From the NCBI GenBank assembly GCA_037447335.1, contig JBBIGV010000033.1:1-33062 (forward strand): a stretch of DNA of 33,062 bases. The letters run 5' to 3'. A program made the translations under genes and the position numbers. Under the pieces are notes generated by a model. The model had not been told where the DNA came from. It saw only the letters and a program-made list of their open reading frames with translations, and ran no database searches. This document shows positions 1 to 8,016 of this stretch, piece after piece; within the stretch, counting starts at the first letter, position 1, and each line of letters opens with the position of its first letter. Source of the stretch: JBBIGV01 sp037447335. Lineage in GTDB: Bacteria; Bacteroidota; Ignavibacteria; Ignavibacteriales; Ignavibacteriaceae.

Positions 1-797
1 ATACCTATGGAATTATAGTTCTTTAAGTGAATTATATTATTCTCAATGTTAGGGCGTGAGCCTACGTTGCTCCGAATACCTTTTTCCTTTGGATGAATTA
101 TATTATTTTCTCTCACAACCGCTGTATTAATATCATATATGAATATTCCTTCATTATTCCCATAAAAGATATTATATTGAACAACAACGGTTGATTGATC
201 AATTGCAAGCCCATCGACACCAAAATTAATTCTGTTGTTTTCAATTGTACCCTCAATTAAATTAATTCCATCAAGTACAAATATCCCGCTTCCAACATTA
301 TTTTCATCTGATACGATAATTTTAAATCCAATTAAATGACACATGTCTTTAAACCAAATAGCAGGATAACCCGGTTCCAGAAGACCTCTGGCGTCAACAA
401 TCGTACTATCCCAATCAGAACCTCTCAAATATAAACCAGGAATCATAACTATAGTTTCTTTATAAACACCATTAGCAACATAAATTGTATCACCAAACTC
501 ACTAACATCAATACAATCCTGAATTTTATTTGCTGCAGTCTCCCACGAAGTGTAAGGCGGTTGGTTGCTGCCGTGCGGACTTACGTAGCGTATGGTTGCA
601 TCAGCGGTTGCAATTAACAATGCACAATGTATAATTAACAATTGTAAAAGCATTATTAGTATCGGTTGTTTGGTTATCGTTTTCATAGTTTTATCTTGCG
701 GTAAGTTTTGGCGCAGGACTGCTTGTGCAGTGATAACACTGCTTTTTTTCTCACTGCCGCTTAAACCCGGTTGCGGCTTCGTAATTAGGGTTTTCAT
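1..797 (-). CDS. Secreted right-handed beta-helix (DUF1565-like) protein, C-terminus off the left edge
   Basis: The minus-strand frame is open from the ATG at 797 to the window edge (265 codons, no stop). After a signal-peptide-like hydrophobic stretch (roughly residues 44-66) comes RYVSPHGSN...SWETAANKIQDCID...GDTIYVANGVYKE, the usual start of DUF1565/pectate-lyase-like beta-helix proteins. Asn-rich rungs follow (IENNRINFGVDG, VVQYNIFYGNNEGI, VVRENNIIHP, IENNIIHL). The role is probably surface exposed, with polysaccharide or adhesion functions possible. The protein probably ends in a sorting domain beyond the edge, as its neighbours do, but this is not seen. Start choice is uncertain. ATG 797 has a good upstream AGGAG but adds about 37 residues before the signal peptide. 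ATG 686 places the signal peptide at the N-terminus but lacks a clear ribosome binding site. Confidence 0.75.
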   Translation of the reverse strand, partial: MKTLITKPQPGLSGSEKKSSVITAQAVLRQNLPQDKTMKTITKQPILIMLLQLLIIHCALLIATADATIRYVSPHGSNQPPYTSWETAANKIQDCIDVSEFGDTIYVANGVYKETIVMIPGLYLRGSDWDSTIVDARGLLEPGYPAIWFKDMCHLIGFKIIVSDENNVGSGIFVLDGINLIEGTIENNRINFGVDGLAIDQSTVVVQYNIFYGNNEGIFIYDINTAVVRENNIIHPKEKGIRSNVGSRPNIENNIIHLKNYNSIG

Positions 798-878
798 AAC
801 AAATCTCCTAATTGTTATTTTATTAACTGGGTAAAACATAAGAACATTTTGGATTAAACTCAAACTTAATCGTTCGCT

Positions 879-925
879 AACCTTCAACGTTAACAGCGGG
901 AAGCAGCACCAAAACGTTGAAGGTT
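879..925. repeat. Perfect 13-bp inverted repeat upstream of the beta-helix gene
   Basis: AACCTTCAACGTT at 879-891 is perfectly complementary to AACGTTGAAGGTT at 913-925, with a 21-nt loop. It lies between the terminator of the 984-1778 gene and the start of the next minus-strand gene. It could be an operator, a leader hairpin or a repeat relic; there is no T-run to make it a terminator. Confidence 0.6.
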
Positions 926-931
926 TTATAC

Positions 932-960
932 AAAAAAGGCTGCCCGATTGAGCAGCCTCT
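932..960 (-). terminator. Rho-independent terminator after the 984-1778 gene
   Basis: Read on the minus strand, GGCTGC and GCAGCC form a stem around an 8-nt loop and are followed directly by six T residues. It begins about 24 nt past the stop codon. Nineteen bases of this element (943-961) recur exactly at 32911-32929, also downstream of a sorted-protein gene. Confidence 0.8.
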
Positions 961-983
961 TAATTCGATAGTTGTTATTAATT

Positions 984-1778
984 TTATTTGATCAATAACA
1001 TCTTCTTCGTATCAATATATTCATTTGCACTAATTCTGTAATAATATACACCCGATGCTAATCCATTCGCATTAAACAATACTTCATGGTAACCGGCATC
1101 AAGTTTTCCGTCAATCAGATCAGAGACAAGCTCTCCAAGACTGTTATAAATACTCAGCTTTACCTGCGACTGAAGCGGCAGAGAAAACTTTATGGTTGTT
1201 GCCGGATTAAACGGATTCGGGTAGTTTTGCGCAAGTACAAAATCTGCTGGTAAAGTATTGTTATCCCTGCCTTGTGTAATTTTTGGAATGATAGTAACTA
1301 AAAAGTTCTCACCAAAATTCCATTTATCATCTTCCGATGGAATGCCGTCGCCGTTTGCACTAAGTGCAACGGAATACAGGGTATCGTAATCTACACTGTC
1401 GGCAGGAATGAAAATGAATGCCCAGCTTAACGTATCAGTGCTGCCGAACGATGGTGAAGAAGAGTGAGTAAGTTCATTATCTATTCTTTTGGTTGTACCA
1501 TCGGCTGTATCTATAAAGCTGAAATAAGAAGCAGCGTTGAATCCGCCTTTAACGGCAGGAAGTCCTGAAAGAAATATATAGTAAGTTGCAGTATCACCGA
1601 TAGCGACAGTATCCGGACCTTCAATCCAAACACTAACGTTTGGCTCAGCATTAAGATTGTGGCAAACACATCCCTCTCCGTTTAATCTTGTCATTCCAAC
1701 CATACCGGTTGAAAATTCAACGGAGGCATAAATAATTACACTCAAAAAAACGAAAAGAAACAAAATGTTGTATTTCAT
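984..1778 (-). CDS. Secreted choice-of-anchor V-like protein with type IX sorting domain
   Basis: 264 residues. Residues 1-18 form a signal peptide (hydrophobic ILFLFVFLSVIIYA). The mature N-terminus contains GEGCVCHN, a CxCH motif, followed by a beta-rich domain with VWIEGPDTVAIGDTATYYIF and GGFNAASYF. This matches my memory of choice-of-anchor V/Reelin-like domains in Bacteroidota, where a Cys-x-x-Cys-His or similar motif precedes the sandwich. The last 80 or so residues are a type IX secretion sorting domain: NYPNPFNPATTIKFSLP, then SIYNSLGELV, GVYYYRIS and KKMLLIK. The protein is therefore expected to be exported across both membranes and anchored or released. The ligand is unknown. The motif has one residue between the cysteines, so it is not a canonical CxxCH haem c site. 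A terminator follows directly. Confidence 0.8.
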   Translation of the reverse strand: MKYNILFLFVFLSVIIYASVEFSTGMVGMTRLNGEGCVCHNLNAEPNVSVWIEGPDTVAIGDTATYYIFLSGLPAVKGGFNAASYFSFIDTADGTTKRIDNELTHSSSPSFGSTDTLSWAFIFIPADSVDYDTLYSVALSANGDGIPSEDDKWNFGENFLVTIIPKITQGRDNNTLPADFVLAQNYPNPFNPATTIKFSLPLQSQVKLSIYNSLGELVSDLIDGKLDAGYHEVLFNANGLASGVYYYRISANEYIDTKKMLLIK

Positions 1779-1932
1779 TGATTTTATCTAAATTGAAAAT
1801 ATTGTTAATAAATTGATATGAAATTTATTGATTGAGCTGATCAAAATAAAATGGACGGTGATGATCAACAGTTGACGTCATATTAAAAGAATATTCGGTC
1901 AGAAATAAATCATTTATCCAATTAAAGAATAA

Positions 1933-1956
1933 GCGGCTCCGGTTAACCGAAGCCGC
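1933..1956 (-). terminator. Terminator-like hairpin after the BNR-propeller gene
   Basis: GCGGCT...AGCCGC arms enclose the self-complementary CGGTTAACCG, giving a long GC-rich stem with one mismatch, 8 nt past the stop codon. The T-run on the minus strand is weak (TTATTCTTT). Confidence 0.6.
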
Positions 1957-1963
1957 CGCAAAA

Positions 1964-3514
1964 TTATTTTATTAAGATCATCTTCTTTACAGAAGAAAAG
2001 GAAGAACCGTCTGTACCATTAGCCTGCATGCGATAAAAGTAAATTCCACTTGAAAGATTATCGGCGTTAAAGTTAACGGTATGTATTCCCGGAGTGAATT
2101 GTGAGTTTGTAATATCTCCAACCTGTTCGCCAATAGAATTGAAAACAGAAATGGTAACATTAGCATCAACCGGCAGGGTAAATGTTATTGCAGTTGAGGG
2201 ATTAAATGGATTAGGAAAGTTTTGAGTTACTTCATAAAGAGTTGGAATAACTGCATCAACTTTCACAGCATCATAATATTTGAATGAGCCATCGTAATCC
2301 ATCTGTTTAAGTCTGAAATAAGTTTTTTGAGTGATCAACTCATCTATGGTATATGAATAACTTTTACTCTCTGCTGTTGTTCCATAGCCGGGAACGAACG
2401 CAATAGTTTCAAACTCCTGATTATCAAAACCTGACTCTATTTCAAATCCATAATTATTTGTTTCTGTAGCAGTTGTCCATTCAAGCACAACCCTGTTATC
2501 TTGAACAGTTGCATTAAATGATGTCAGTTCAACCGGAATAAAATTCGGTGACCACAATTTGTAAAAACCACCGGACTGTGCAGCAAATACATTTATTGAA
2601 TCTATAACCGCAACTGCATAGTTGCTTGCAGGAAGAGTTGTGTGCAGCCAGGTAGTGCCCCAATCCCGTGTAATATAAACATTACTTCCTGACCATGTTC
2701 CGGTAACAACATAATTCGGATCATCCGGATGAATATGCACTCCCCAGGTGGATGTTCCACTGTATGCGACTGTTACCCAGGAATCACCATAATTGGTTGT
2801 ACGAATTATACCGCCGCCGCCGGCAAATTTAGTTGCCCAGGCAGTACCGAGCATATTGTGGTCAACAGCTATTGTTGGAATTTCACCAGATGTTGAATAC
2901 GTCTGCGACCAGGTCATACCATAATTTGTGCTTTTGAATATTCCGGTACCATTATCTCCAACGAGAATAATGCTTGTATCCGGAAAAACGATAATATCAC
3001 ATGGCGCCGTCAATGTTCCTACACTGGAAGTCAGAGTAGCCCATGTTGAACCAAAATCTATTGAACGATCAAAGTTATTTCCGTTCATAAGATATAGGGT
3101 ATCGGGATGTGTGGGATCCTGTGTTGATGGAATGCCATAAAAGGAAAATGAGAGGTTATCGGCAGTAGTGATCCATGTAGCTCCAAAGTCTGTTGACTTA
3201 ACAACCTTATAACTGCTTCCTCCCTTATGTACTGAAACAACCATTTCTCCCGGTCTTTTAGGATGAACGTGCAGACACTTTATTGCTGATGAACCCGGTA
3301 TAGTGCTGCCGTATTGTGAAAAGGTTTCACCTCTGTCAGTACTTTTAAATACTGCACTTGATGATCCATAATAAACGATGTTATTATCAACAGGATCAAT
3401 TGCAATGGGATTACCTCTTCCACCTCCGCTCATTTTTAACTGCCATGTATATTGAGCAAATATTGCTGAAGATGCAAGAATGAAAATGCACAAAAATGTG
3501 ACGAACTTGTTCAT
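1964..3514 (-). CDS. Secreted BNR-repeat beta-propeller protein with type IX sorting domain
   Basis: 516 residues with a signal peptide ending near residue 20 (ASSAIFA/QYTW). Residues 25-330 hold repeated Asp-box (BNR) motifs: STDRGETF, STDFGATW, SIDFGSTW, STNYGMTW, TTNYGDSW and TRDWGTTW. These indicate a sortilin/sialidase-like beta-propeller. A fibronectin-III-like segment (VELTSFNATVQDNRVVLEW...TETNNYGFEIE) follows at about 340-420. The C-terminal sorting domain runs from about 432 to 516 (NFPNPFNPSTAITFTLP ... GIYFYRMQ ... KKMILIK). The fold and export route are well supported. No catalytic residues of a true sialidase are evident, so binding or adhesion is more likely than hydrolysis. 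The next sorted-protein gene downstream (984-1778) has its own transcription end, which suggests separate units. Confidence 0.85.
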   Translation of the reverse strand: MNKFVTFLCIFILASSAIFAQYTWQLKMSGGGRGNPIAIDPVDNNIVYYGSSSAVFKSTDRGETFSQYGSTIPGSSAIKCLHVHPKRPGEMVVSVHKGGSSYKVVKSTDFGATWITTADNLSFSFYGIPSTQDPTHPDTLYLMNGNNFDRSIDFGSTWATLTSSVGTLTAPCDIIVFPDTSIILVGDNGTGIFKSTNYGMTWSQTYSTSGEIPTIAVDHNMLGTAWATKFAGGGGIIRTTNYGDSWVTVAYSGTSTWGVHIHPDDPNYVVTGTWSGSNVYITRDWGTTWLHTTLPASNYAVAVIDSINVFAAQSGGFYKLWSPNFIPVELTSFNATVQDNRVVLEWTTATETNNYGFEIESGFDNQEFETIAFVPGYGTTAESKSYSYTIDELITQKTYFRLKQMDYDGSFKYYDAVKVDAVIPTLYEVTQNFPNPFNPSTAITFTLPVDANVTISVFNSIGEQVGDITNSQFTPGIHTVNFNADNLSSGIYFYRMQANGTDGSSFSSVKKMILIK

Positions 3515-3790
3515 TATTTAACCTCTCTGTTAGAACTTGATATAGTTAGCGAAATGTTTGCTGCGAAGTTAAGTAATCTGATTTACATATGGAAGTCAAA
3601 TATTTAAAAAATATTCCTCCTGCCCGGAGGTGTATTATTGTTATGCTTAATTGATTTTAGGGATACAACGAATTGTCATTTTCCGGTACATATCAGATTA
3701 AAGATTCGTTCATTTTATGGAAATGCATACTAAAAATTTGTAAGTTAATTATTGAAAATATTCACTCATTCTCACTAATAATAATTGATT

Positions 3791-4507
3791 ATGACTATAG
3801 ACGTTCTGGTTTTTGCTGCGCACCCCGATGACGCAGAGATTGCAATGGGAGGAACAATTGCTAAACTTACCTCAAACAATTTTAAAGTTGGAATTATTGA
3901 CCTTACACAGGGCGAAATGGGGACGAGAGGAAGCGCTGAAATAAGACAGCATGAGGCAGTTCAATCGGCAATTATTCTGCGTTTAAGTATAAGAGAAAAT
4001 TTACATATCCCCGACAGTAATATTAAACACTGCAAAGAGAATATTCTTAAGCTGGTTACTTCTATCAGAAAATATAAACCTAAAATTATTTTCGGACCGT
4101 ATTTTAATGACCGGCATCCTGATCACGTTGAAACAGCCAGACTTGTAAAAGATGCAATGTTCTTTTCAGGCCTGAAAAAAGTAGAAACCTTCGACAGGGA
4201 TATAATACAAGAAGCATACCGCCCTAAAAAAGTTTTTTATTACATGCAGACATATACTTTCGAACCGTCATTTATAGTTGATATTAGCGATCACTTTGAG
4301 GAGAAAATGAATTCGATAAAAGCATATACGACACAATTCCACAATCCGCACAGCAATCTGCCGGATACTTTTATAAGCCGTCCTGAGTTTGTTAATTACA
4401 TTGAAGCACGTTCTGTTTTTTATGGTTTTCAGATCAGGAAAAAATATGGCGAGCCATTTTACTCTGAAGAGAAGGTTGAGCTTGATTTGACAGGTGTGTT
4501 AAAATAG
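3791..4507 (+). CDS. bshB1: Bacillithiol biosynthesis deacetylase BshB1
   Basis: 238 residues of the LmbE-like zinc deacetylase family. The zinc and catalytic motif AHPDDAE is at residues 10-16, followed by QGEMGTRGS and RHPDH with H109 and H112. The order and spacing match BshB1, which deacetylates GlcNAc-malate to GlcN-malate, the second step of bacillithiol synthesis in the cytoplasm. The closing IEARSVFYGFQIRKKYGEPF...E is also typical of BshB1. A TTG at 3785 is in frame, but ATG 3791 gives the family N-terminus (MTIDVLVFAAHPDD) and is preferred. No clear Shine-Dalgarno is visible. No other bsh gene is in the window. A general LmbE-type deacetylase is the alternative. Confidence 0.88.
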   Translation: MTIDVLVFAAHPDDAEIAMGGTIAKLTSNNFKVGIIDLTQGEMGTRGSAEIRQHEAVQSAIILRLSIRENLHIPDSNIKHCKENILKLVTSIRKYKPKIIFGPYFNDRHPDHVETARLVKDAMFFSGLKKVETFDRDIIQEAYRPKKVFYYMQTYTFEPSFIVDISDHFEEKMNSIKAYTTQFHNPHSNLPDTFISRPEFVNYIEARSVFYGFQIRKKYGEPFYSEEKVELDLTGVLK

Positions 4508-4588
4508 TTCAAATGGTTGTGATTATTTTATATCTGATTATACCAGATTTGGTTAAATTGAATGAGCAGCAGGATTTATTATTAAGCT

Positions 4589-5008
4589 ATGGATAAAAAT
4601 AAAATAATAGAGAATATCAAAACACATCTGATGAAAAAGGATGACGTGGAATTCGCTTATTTGTTTGGTTCGTATGCCCTGGATTATGAAACCCCGCTAA
4701 GTGACATTGATATAGCTATATACCAAAAAGGTAATCGCTCAAAATATGATTTGAGAATGAATGAATTCAAAATTGAGAGTGAATTAATTCAGCTTATGCC
4801 TCAATTTGAATTTGATGTAAGGAGCTTCAACGATGCTCCGATTCTGATTATCGGTAAAATTCTTAATGAAGGAAAGCTGATATTCTATAAGGATGATAAA
4901 TTTTACTATGATTATTTGGTTACAAAGCGAATTATGTACATAGATTTTTGTCTTGTCTATAATCCTTTATTTGAAGAACGATATAAGAGTATGTTAGATG
5001 ATAGATAA
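4589..5008 (+). CDS. mntA: MntA-type minimal nucleotidyltransferase (antitoxin of a HEPN/MNT pair)
   Basis: 139 residues. The nucleotidyltransferase signature GS-x10-DxD is intact: FGSYALDYETPLSDIDIAI, with G27-S28 and D39/D41. A further acidic residue lies in FEFDVRSF. Size and fold match MntA, which in characterised systems transfers AMP from ATP to a tyrosine of the partner HEPN toxin and silences it. The stop overlaps the start of the next gene by 11 bp, the normal arrangement for mntA-hepT. The partner frame is interrupted (next entry), so this antitoxin may now act alone or be a remnant. No strong ribosome binding site is visible upstream. Confidence 0.85.
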   Translation: MDKNKIIENIKTHLMKKDDVEFAYLFGSYALDYETPLSDIDIAIYQKGNRSKYDLRMNEFKIESELIQLMPQFEFDVRSFNDAPILIIGKILNEGKLIFYKDDKFYYDYLVTKRIMYIDFCLVYNPLFEERYKSMLDDR

Positions 5009-5429
5009 AGAAAAAATTGAAAAACTTTTTTCAGAATTGGAAAATTATTTAACAACACTAAATAATATTGCAAACCTTAGCGATGCGCAATATCTGGATG
5101 ACAGCAAGAACATTTATAGCGGCAGGTATTTATTACAGGTTTCAATCAAAACTTGCATTAACATCGCCAATCACATTGTTTCCAGAATGAAGTATGGTAT
5201 TCCCAAAGAATATGCTGAATCATTCAGACTATTAAATCAATTCAAAATTATATCTGACAACCTCTAAGAAAGAATGATATTAATGACAAGATTTCGAAAT
5301 AGAATCATTCATCTTTATTGGGATATAGATGATAAACTTGTTTTTAAAATCATAAAAGAAAATTGTGATGATTTTCAAGAATTCAAAATACAGATTAAAA
5401 ATTTTATCAGTACAATTGAATATATTTAG
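4998..5429 (+). pseudogene. HepT-like HEPN toxin, interrupted by an in-frame TAA
   Basis: The first 89 codons (MIDKEKIEKLFSELENYL ... FRLLNQFKIISDNL) match the N-terminal two-thirds of HepT/DUF86 proteins. They stop at TAA 5265-5267. The same frame then continues without another stop to TAG 5427-5429 and encodes MTRFRNRIIHLYWDIDD followed by VFKIIKENCDDFQEF. This carries the HEPN active-site motif RX4HXY (R-N-R-I-I-H-L-Y). Compared with the family, several residues also appear to be missing around the stop, so a small deletion plus the stop is likely. The first ORF alone lacks the RNase motif. ATG 5283 could in principle start the second piece separately. Most likely an inactivated toxin with an intact antitoxin. 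Confidence 0.8.
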
Positions 5430-5446
5430 AAAAAAACTCTGAAACT

Positions 5447-7690
5447 CTAAATTCTGCTTCCCTTCAACCTAAGCGAATTTGAAACAACACTAACCGAGCT
5501 CAATGCCATTGCAGCCGCTGCAAACATCGGGTTTAACAGACCGAGTGCAGCAACCGGAATACCGATCACATTATAAATAAATGCCCAGAATAAGTTCTGT
5601 TTAATTGCTGTAATGGTTTTCTTTGATAACCGGATGGCTTTTACTATTCCCGTTAAATCTCCGCTCATAAGAGTTATGTCTGCTGTTTCCATAGCAATGT
5701 CTGTTCCGGTTCCGGGTGCAATGCTTACATCAGCTTGTGCAAGGGCAGGGGCGTCATTTATTCCATCGCCAACCATTGCAACTATTTTTCCTTCAGATTG
5801 AAGTTTCTTAACAGCTTCTGCTTTCTGATGGGGCAGTAAATTCGCAATTACTGTATCAATGCCAGCTTGTTGTGCGATTGCTTTTGCAGTAATTTCATTA
5901 TCACCCGTCAGCATCACAACATTAATGTTTTGTGACTTTAATTTATTAATTGCTTCCTTAGCGGATGATTTTATTTTATCCGCAATACCGATCAGTCCGG
6001 CTAATTTGCCGTCAACAGAAATATAGATCGGAGTTACAGCTTGTGATGTAAGCTGATGAATTTCTTTTTCCGCAAATGAAACCTGAATGGAATTATTAAT
6101 CATCATCTTATCATTACCGATTACTACGACCTTATCTTTTATAACTGCTTTTAAACCAAGTCCTGTTTCAGAATTGAAAGACTCCGGATCTTCGAAATGA
6201 ATTGATTTTTGCTTTGCATATTTAACTATCGCATCAGCGTATGGATGCTCTGATAATTTTTCAGCCGAAGCTGCAAATGATAATAATTCTTTCTCATCAA
6301 AACCGTTTAAAGTTACAACGTTAACAACCTGAGGAGTTCCCTCGGTTATAGTTCCGGTTTTATCGAGAACTACTGTACTTATTTTAACTGCCTGCTGAAG
6401 ACTTCGTGCATTTTTAATTAGTACCCCGTTTGATGCACCTAAACCGGTTCCTACCATGATTGCCGTTGGAGTTGCGAGTCCTAATGCACAGGGGCAGGCT
6501 ATTACAAGTACCGCTATAAAGTTCAGCATCGAGGATGTAAAGGACAATCCCCCAAACAAATACCAATAAACAAAAGTTAAAGCAGATATTACTATTACAA
6601 TGGGTACAAAAACTGAAGCAATTTTATCAACCAAATTCTGAATGGGGGCTTTGGATGCCTGCGCTTTTTCTATAAGACGAATGATATGAGATATAAGAGT
6701 TTCACTTCCGACTGCGGTTGCTTTAAATTGGAAAGAACCGGTTTTGTTAATTGTTCCTCCTGTAACTTTGTTCCCTGAGGTTTTAAGAACCGGTATGCTT
6801 TCTCCTGTAATCATTGATTCATCAACGTAACTTGAACCGCTGATAACAACTCCATCAACAGGAATTTTTTCACCAGGTCTTACTATGATTAAATCGCCTT
6901 CAGTTAATTGATTTATAGGAACATCGGCTTCGTGCCCATCCTTAATAACTTTTGCAGTTTTAGGTTGAAGTCCAATCAAATTTTGGATTGCAGAAGATGT
7001 TTTTGCTTTAGCGCCGGCTTCAAGCAATCTTCCGAGCAAAATTAACGTAATAATAGTAGTTGCCGTATCAAAATAAATATGTTCATGAGCGAATGTTATC
7101 GAAAGGATTTCGGGAAAGAGTACTGCGATTGAACTATAAGTGTATGCGGTGCCTGTTCCTATTGCTACAAGTGTGTTCATATCCGAAGTAAATTTTTTTG
7201 CAAGTCTGAAAGCAATCGAAAAAAATCTCCTGCCTGAGTAAAACATAACCGGAGTTGCAAGAACAAAGAGAATCTTGTTAATTCCGTCCATAGATAAAGG
7301 CGACCATTGCATGAACCAATCGGTCATGCTTAGCATACTTATCACCATAACCGGAACAGAAAAAATTAATGCAATAATGAATTCTTTTTTTAGTGAAGCT
7401 CTGTAAGAATCTTTATGTGAGAGGTAAATTTCTTCATCGGTTTCTGTACTCTTGACATCAGTTGCAGGCGGAAGAATAATACGATATCCGGAATCTTCAA
7501 TCACCCTTGAAATATCCGATAATGAAACCTTCTCTTTATTTATTGAGAAGGATACTTTTTCGGTTGCAAGGTTCACACTTATATCTGAAACACCTTCAAT
7601 TTTGTTAAGTGATTTTTCAACCCTGCTAACGCAGCTTGCGCACGTCATTCCTTCAACCGGCAGATTATATGTTTTTATTTTCTGATTCAT
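5447..7690 (-). CDS. copA: Copper-exporting P1B-type ATPase CopA
   Basis: 747 residues. The N-terminal heavy-metal-associated domain carries GMTCASC (residues 14-20). Membrane segments follow, with the Cu(I)-channel motif CPC at C399-P-C401 (VIACPCALGLATP). The phosphorylation site is D443 in DKTGTITEG. Next are the nucleotide-binding SEHPYADAIV (HP motif), the hinge TGDN and MVGDGINDAPALAQADV. The length and one HMA domain are typical of bacterial CopA (P1B-1), which pumps Cu(I) from the cytoplasm at ATP cost. It is the last gene of the copZ-copA unit and starts 18 bp after the copZ stop. The gene ends convergently 17 bp from the hepT remnant. Confidence 0.95.
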   Translation of the reverse strand: MNQKIKTYNLPVEGMTCASCVSRVEKSLNKIEGVSDISVNLATEKVSFSINKEKVSLSDISRVIEDSGYRIILPPATDVKSTETDEEIYLSHKDSYRASLKKEFIIALIFSVPVMVISMLSMTDWFMQWSPLSMDGINKILFVLATPVMFYSGRRFFSIAFRLAKKFTSDMNTLVAIGTGTAYTYSSIAVLFPEILSITFAHEHIYFDTATTIITLILLGRLLEAGAKAKTSSAIQNLIGLQPKTAKVIKDGHEADVPINQLTEGDLIIVRPGEKIPVDGVVISGSSYVDESMITGESIPVLKTSGNKVTGGTINKTGSFQFKATAVGSETLISHIIRLIEKAQASKAPIQNLVDKIASVFVPIVIVISALTFVYWYLFGGLSFTSSMLNFIAVLVIACPCALGLATPTAIMVGTGLGASNGVLIKNARSLQQAVKISTVVLDKTGTITEGTPQVVNVVTLNGFDEKELLSFAASAEKLSEHPYADAIVKYAKQKSIHFEDPESFNSETGLGLKAVIKDKVVVIGNDKMMINNSIQVSFAEKEIHQLTSQAVTPIYISVDGKLAGLIGIADKIKSSAKEAINKLKSQNINVVMLTGDNEITAKAIAQQAGIDTVIANLLPHQKAEAVKKLQSEGKIVAMVGDGINDAPALAQADVSIAPGTGTDIAMETADITLMSGDLTGIVKAIRLSKKTITAIKQNLFWAFIYNVIGIPVAALGLLNPMFAAAAMALSSVSVVSNSLRLKGSRI

Positions 7691-7708
7691 GCTAATGTAA
7701 GGCAGATA

Positions 7709-7912
7709 TCATGGAATTATTTTGTATCCTGCATTTTCGATAGCCGTACAAATCATAGATTCGATTGAACTATTCTCATCATATTCGACCACAGCTTTTC
7801 CTATTTCAACACTTATAACTTTAAGACCTTCAATCTTATCCAGCGATTTACGTACAGCATTTATACAATGCCCGCACGTCATTCCTTCAATTATTAATTC
7901 TTTGGAGTTCAT
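7709..7912 (-). CDS. copZ: CopZ-like copper chaperone (HMA domain)
   Basis: 67 residues forming one heavy-metal-associated domain: MNSKELIIEGMTCGHCINAV, with the metal-binding MTCGHC, then KVISVEIGKAVVEYDEN and AGYKIIP. It is expected to carry Cu(I) to the neighbouring CopA or to the HMA-containing regulator. An in-frame ATG at 7942 would add ten residues. ATG 7912 is preferred because it gives the standard domain start and is preceded by AAGGAAAAT. It lies between the regulator gene (104 bp upstream) and copA (18 bp downstream). Confidence 0.88.
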   Translation of the reverse strand: MNSKELIIEGMTCGHCINAVRKSLDKIEGLKVISVEIGKAVVEYDENSSIESMICTAIENAGYKIIP

Positions 7913-8016
7913 GATTTTCCTTAGTATTGATTTACAGATCAAAATTAAATCAGAAGGAAAGGTAAGTTGTTACAGAATTTCAAAAACGATTTATAATTTT
8001 TTAGGCAGGCGGGAGA

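Noticed and set aside
592..834. Plus-strand ORF over the start of the beta-helix gene
   Set aside because: It overlaps the minus-strand signal peptide region, has no family likeness, and the minus frame is open and recognisable.
879..925. Integron attC-like site
   Set aside because: The arms do not match the RYYYAAC/GTTRRRY consensus, and there is no integrase or cassette array.
3617..3631. CCTCC...GGAGG hairpin near 3620 as a terminator
   Set aside because: No gene ends next to it in the right direction; stem is only five pairs.
3785..3790. TTG start for bshB1
   Set aside because: ATG 3791 begins the family N-terminus and the extra two residues have no support.
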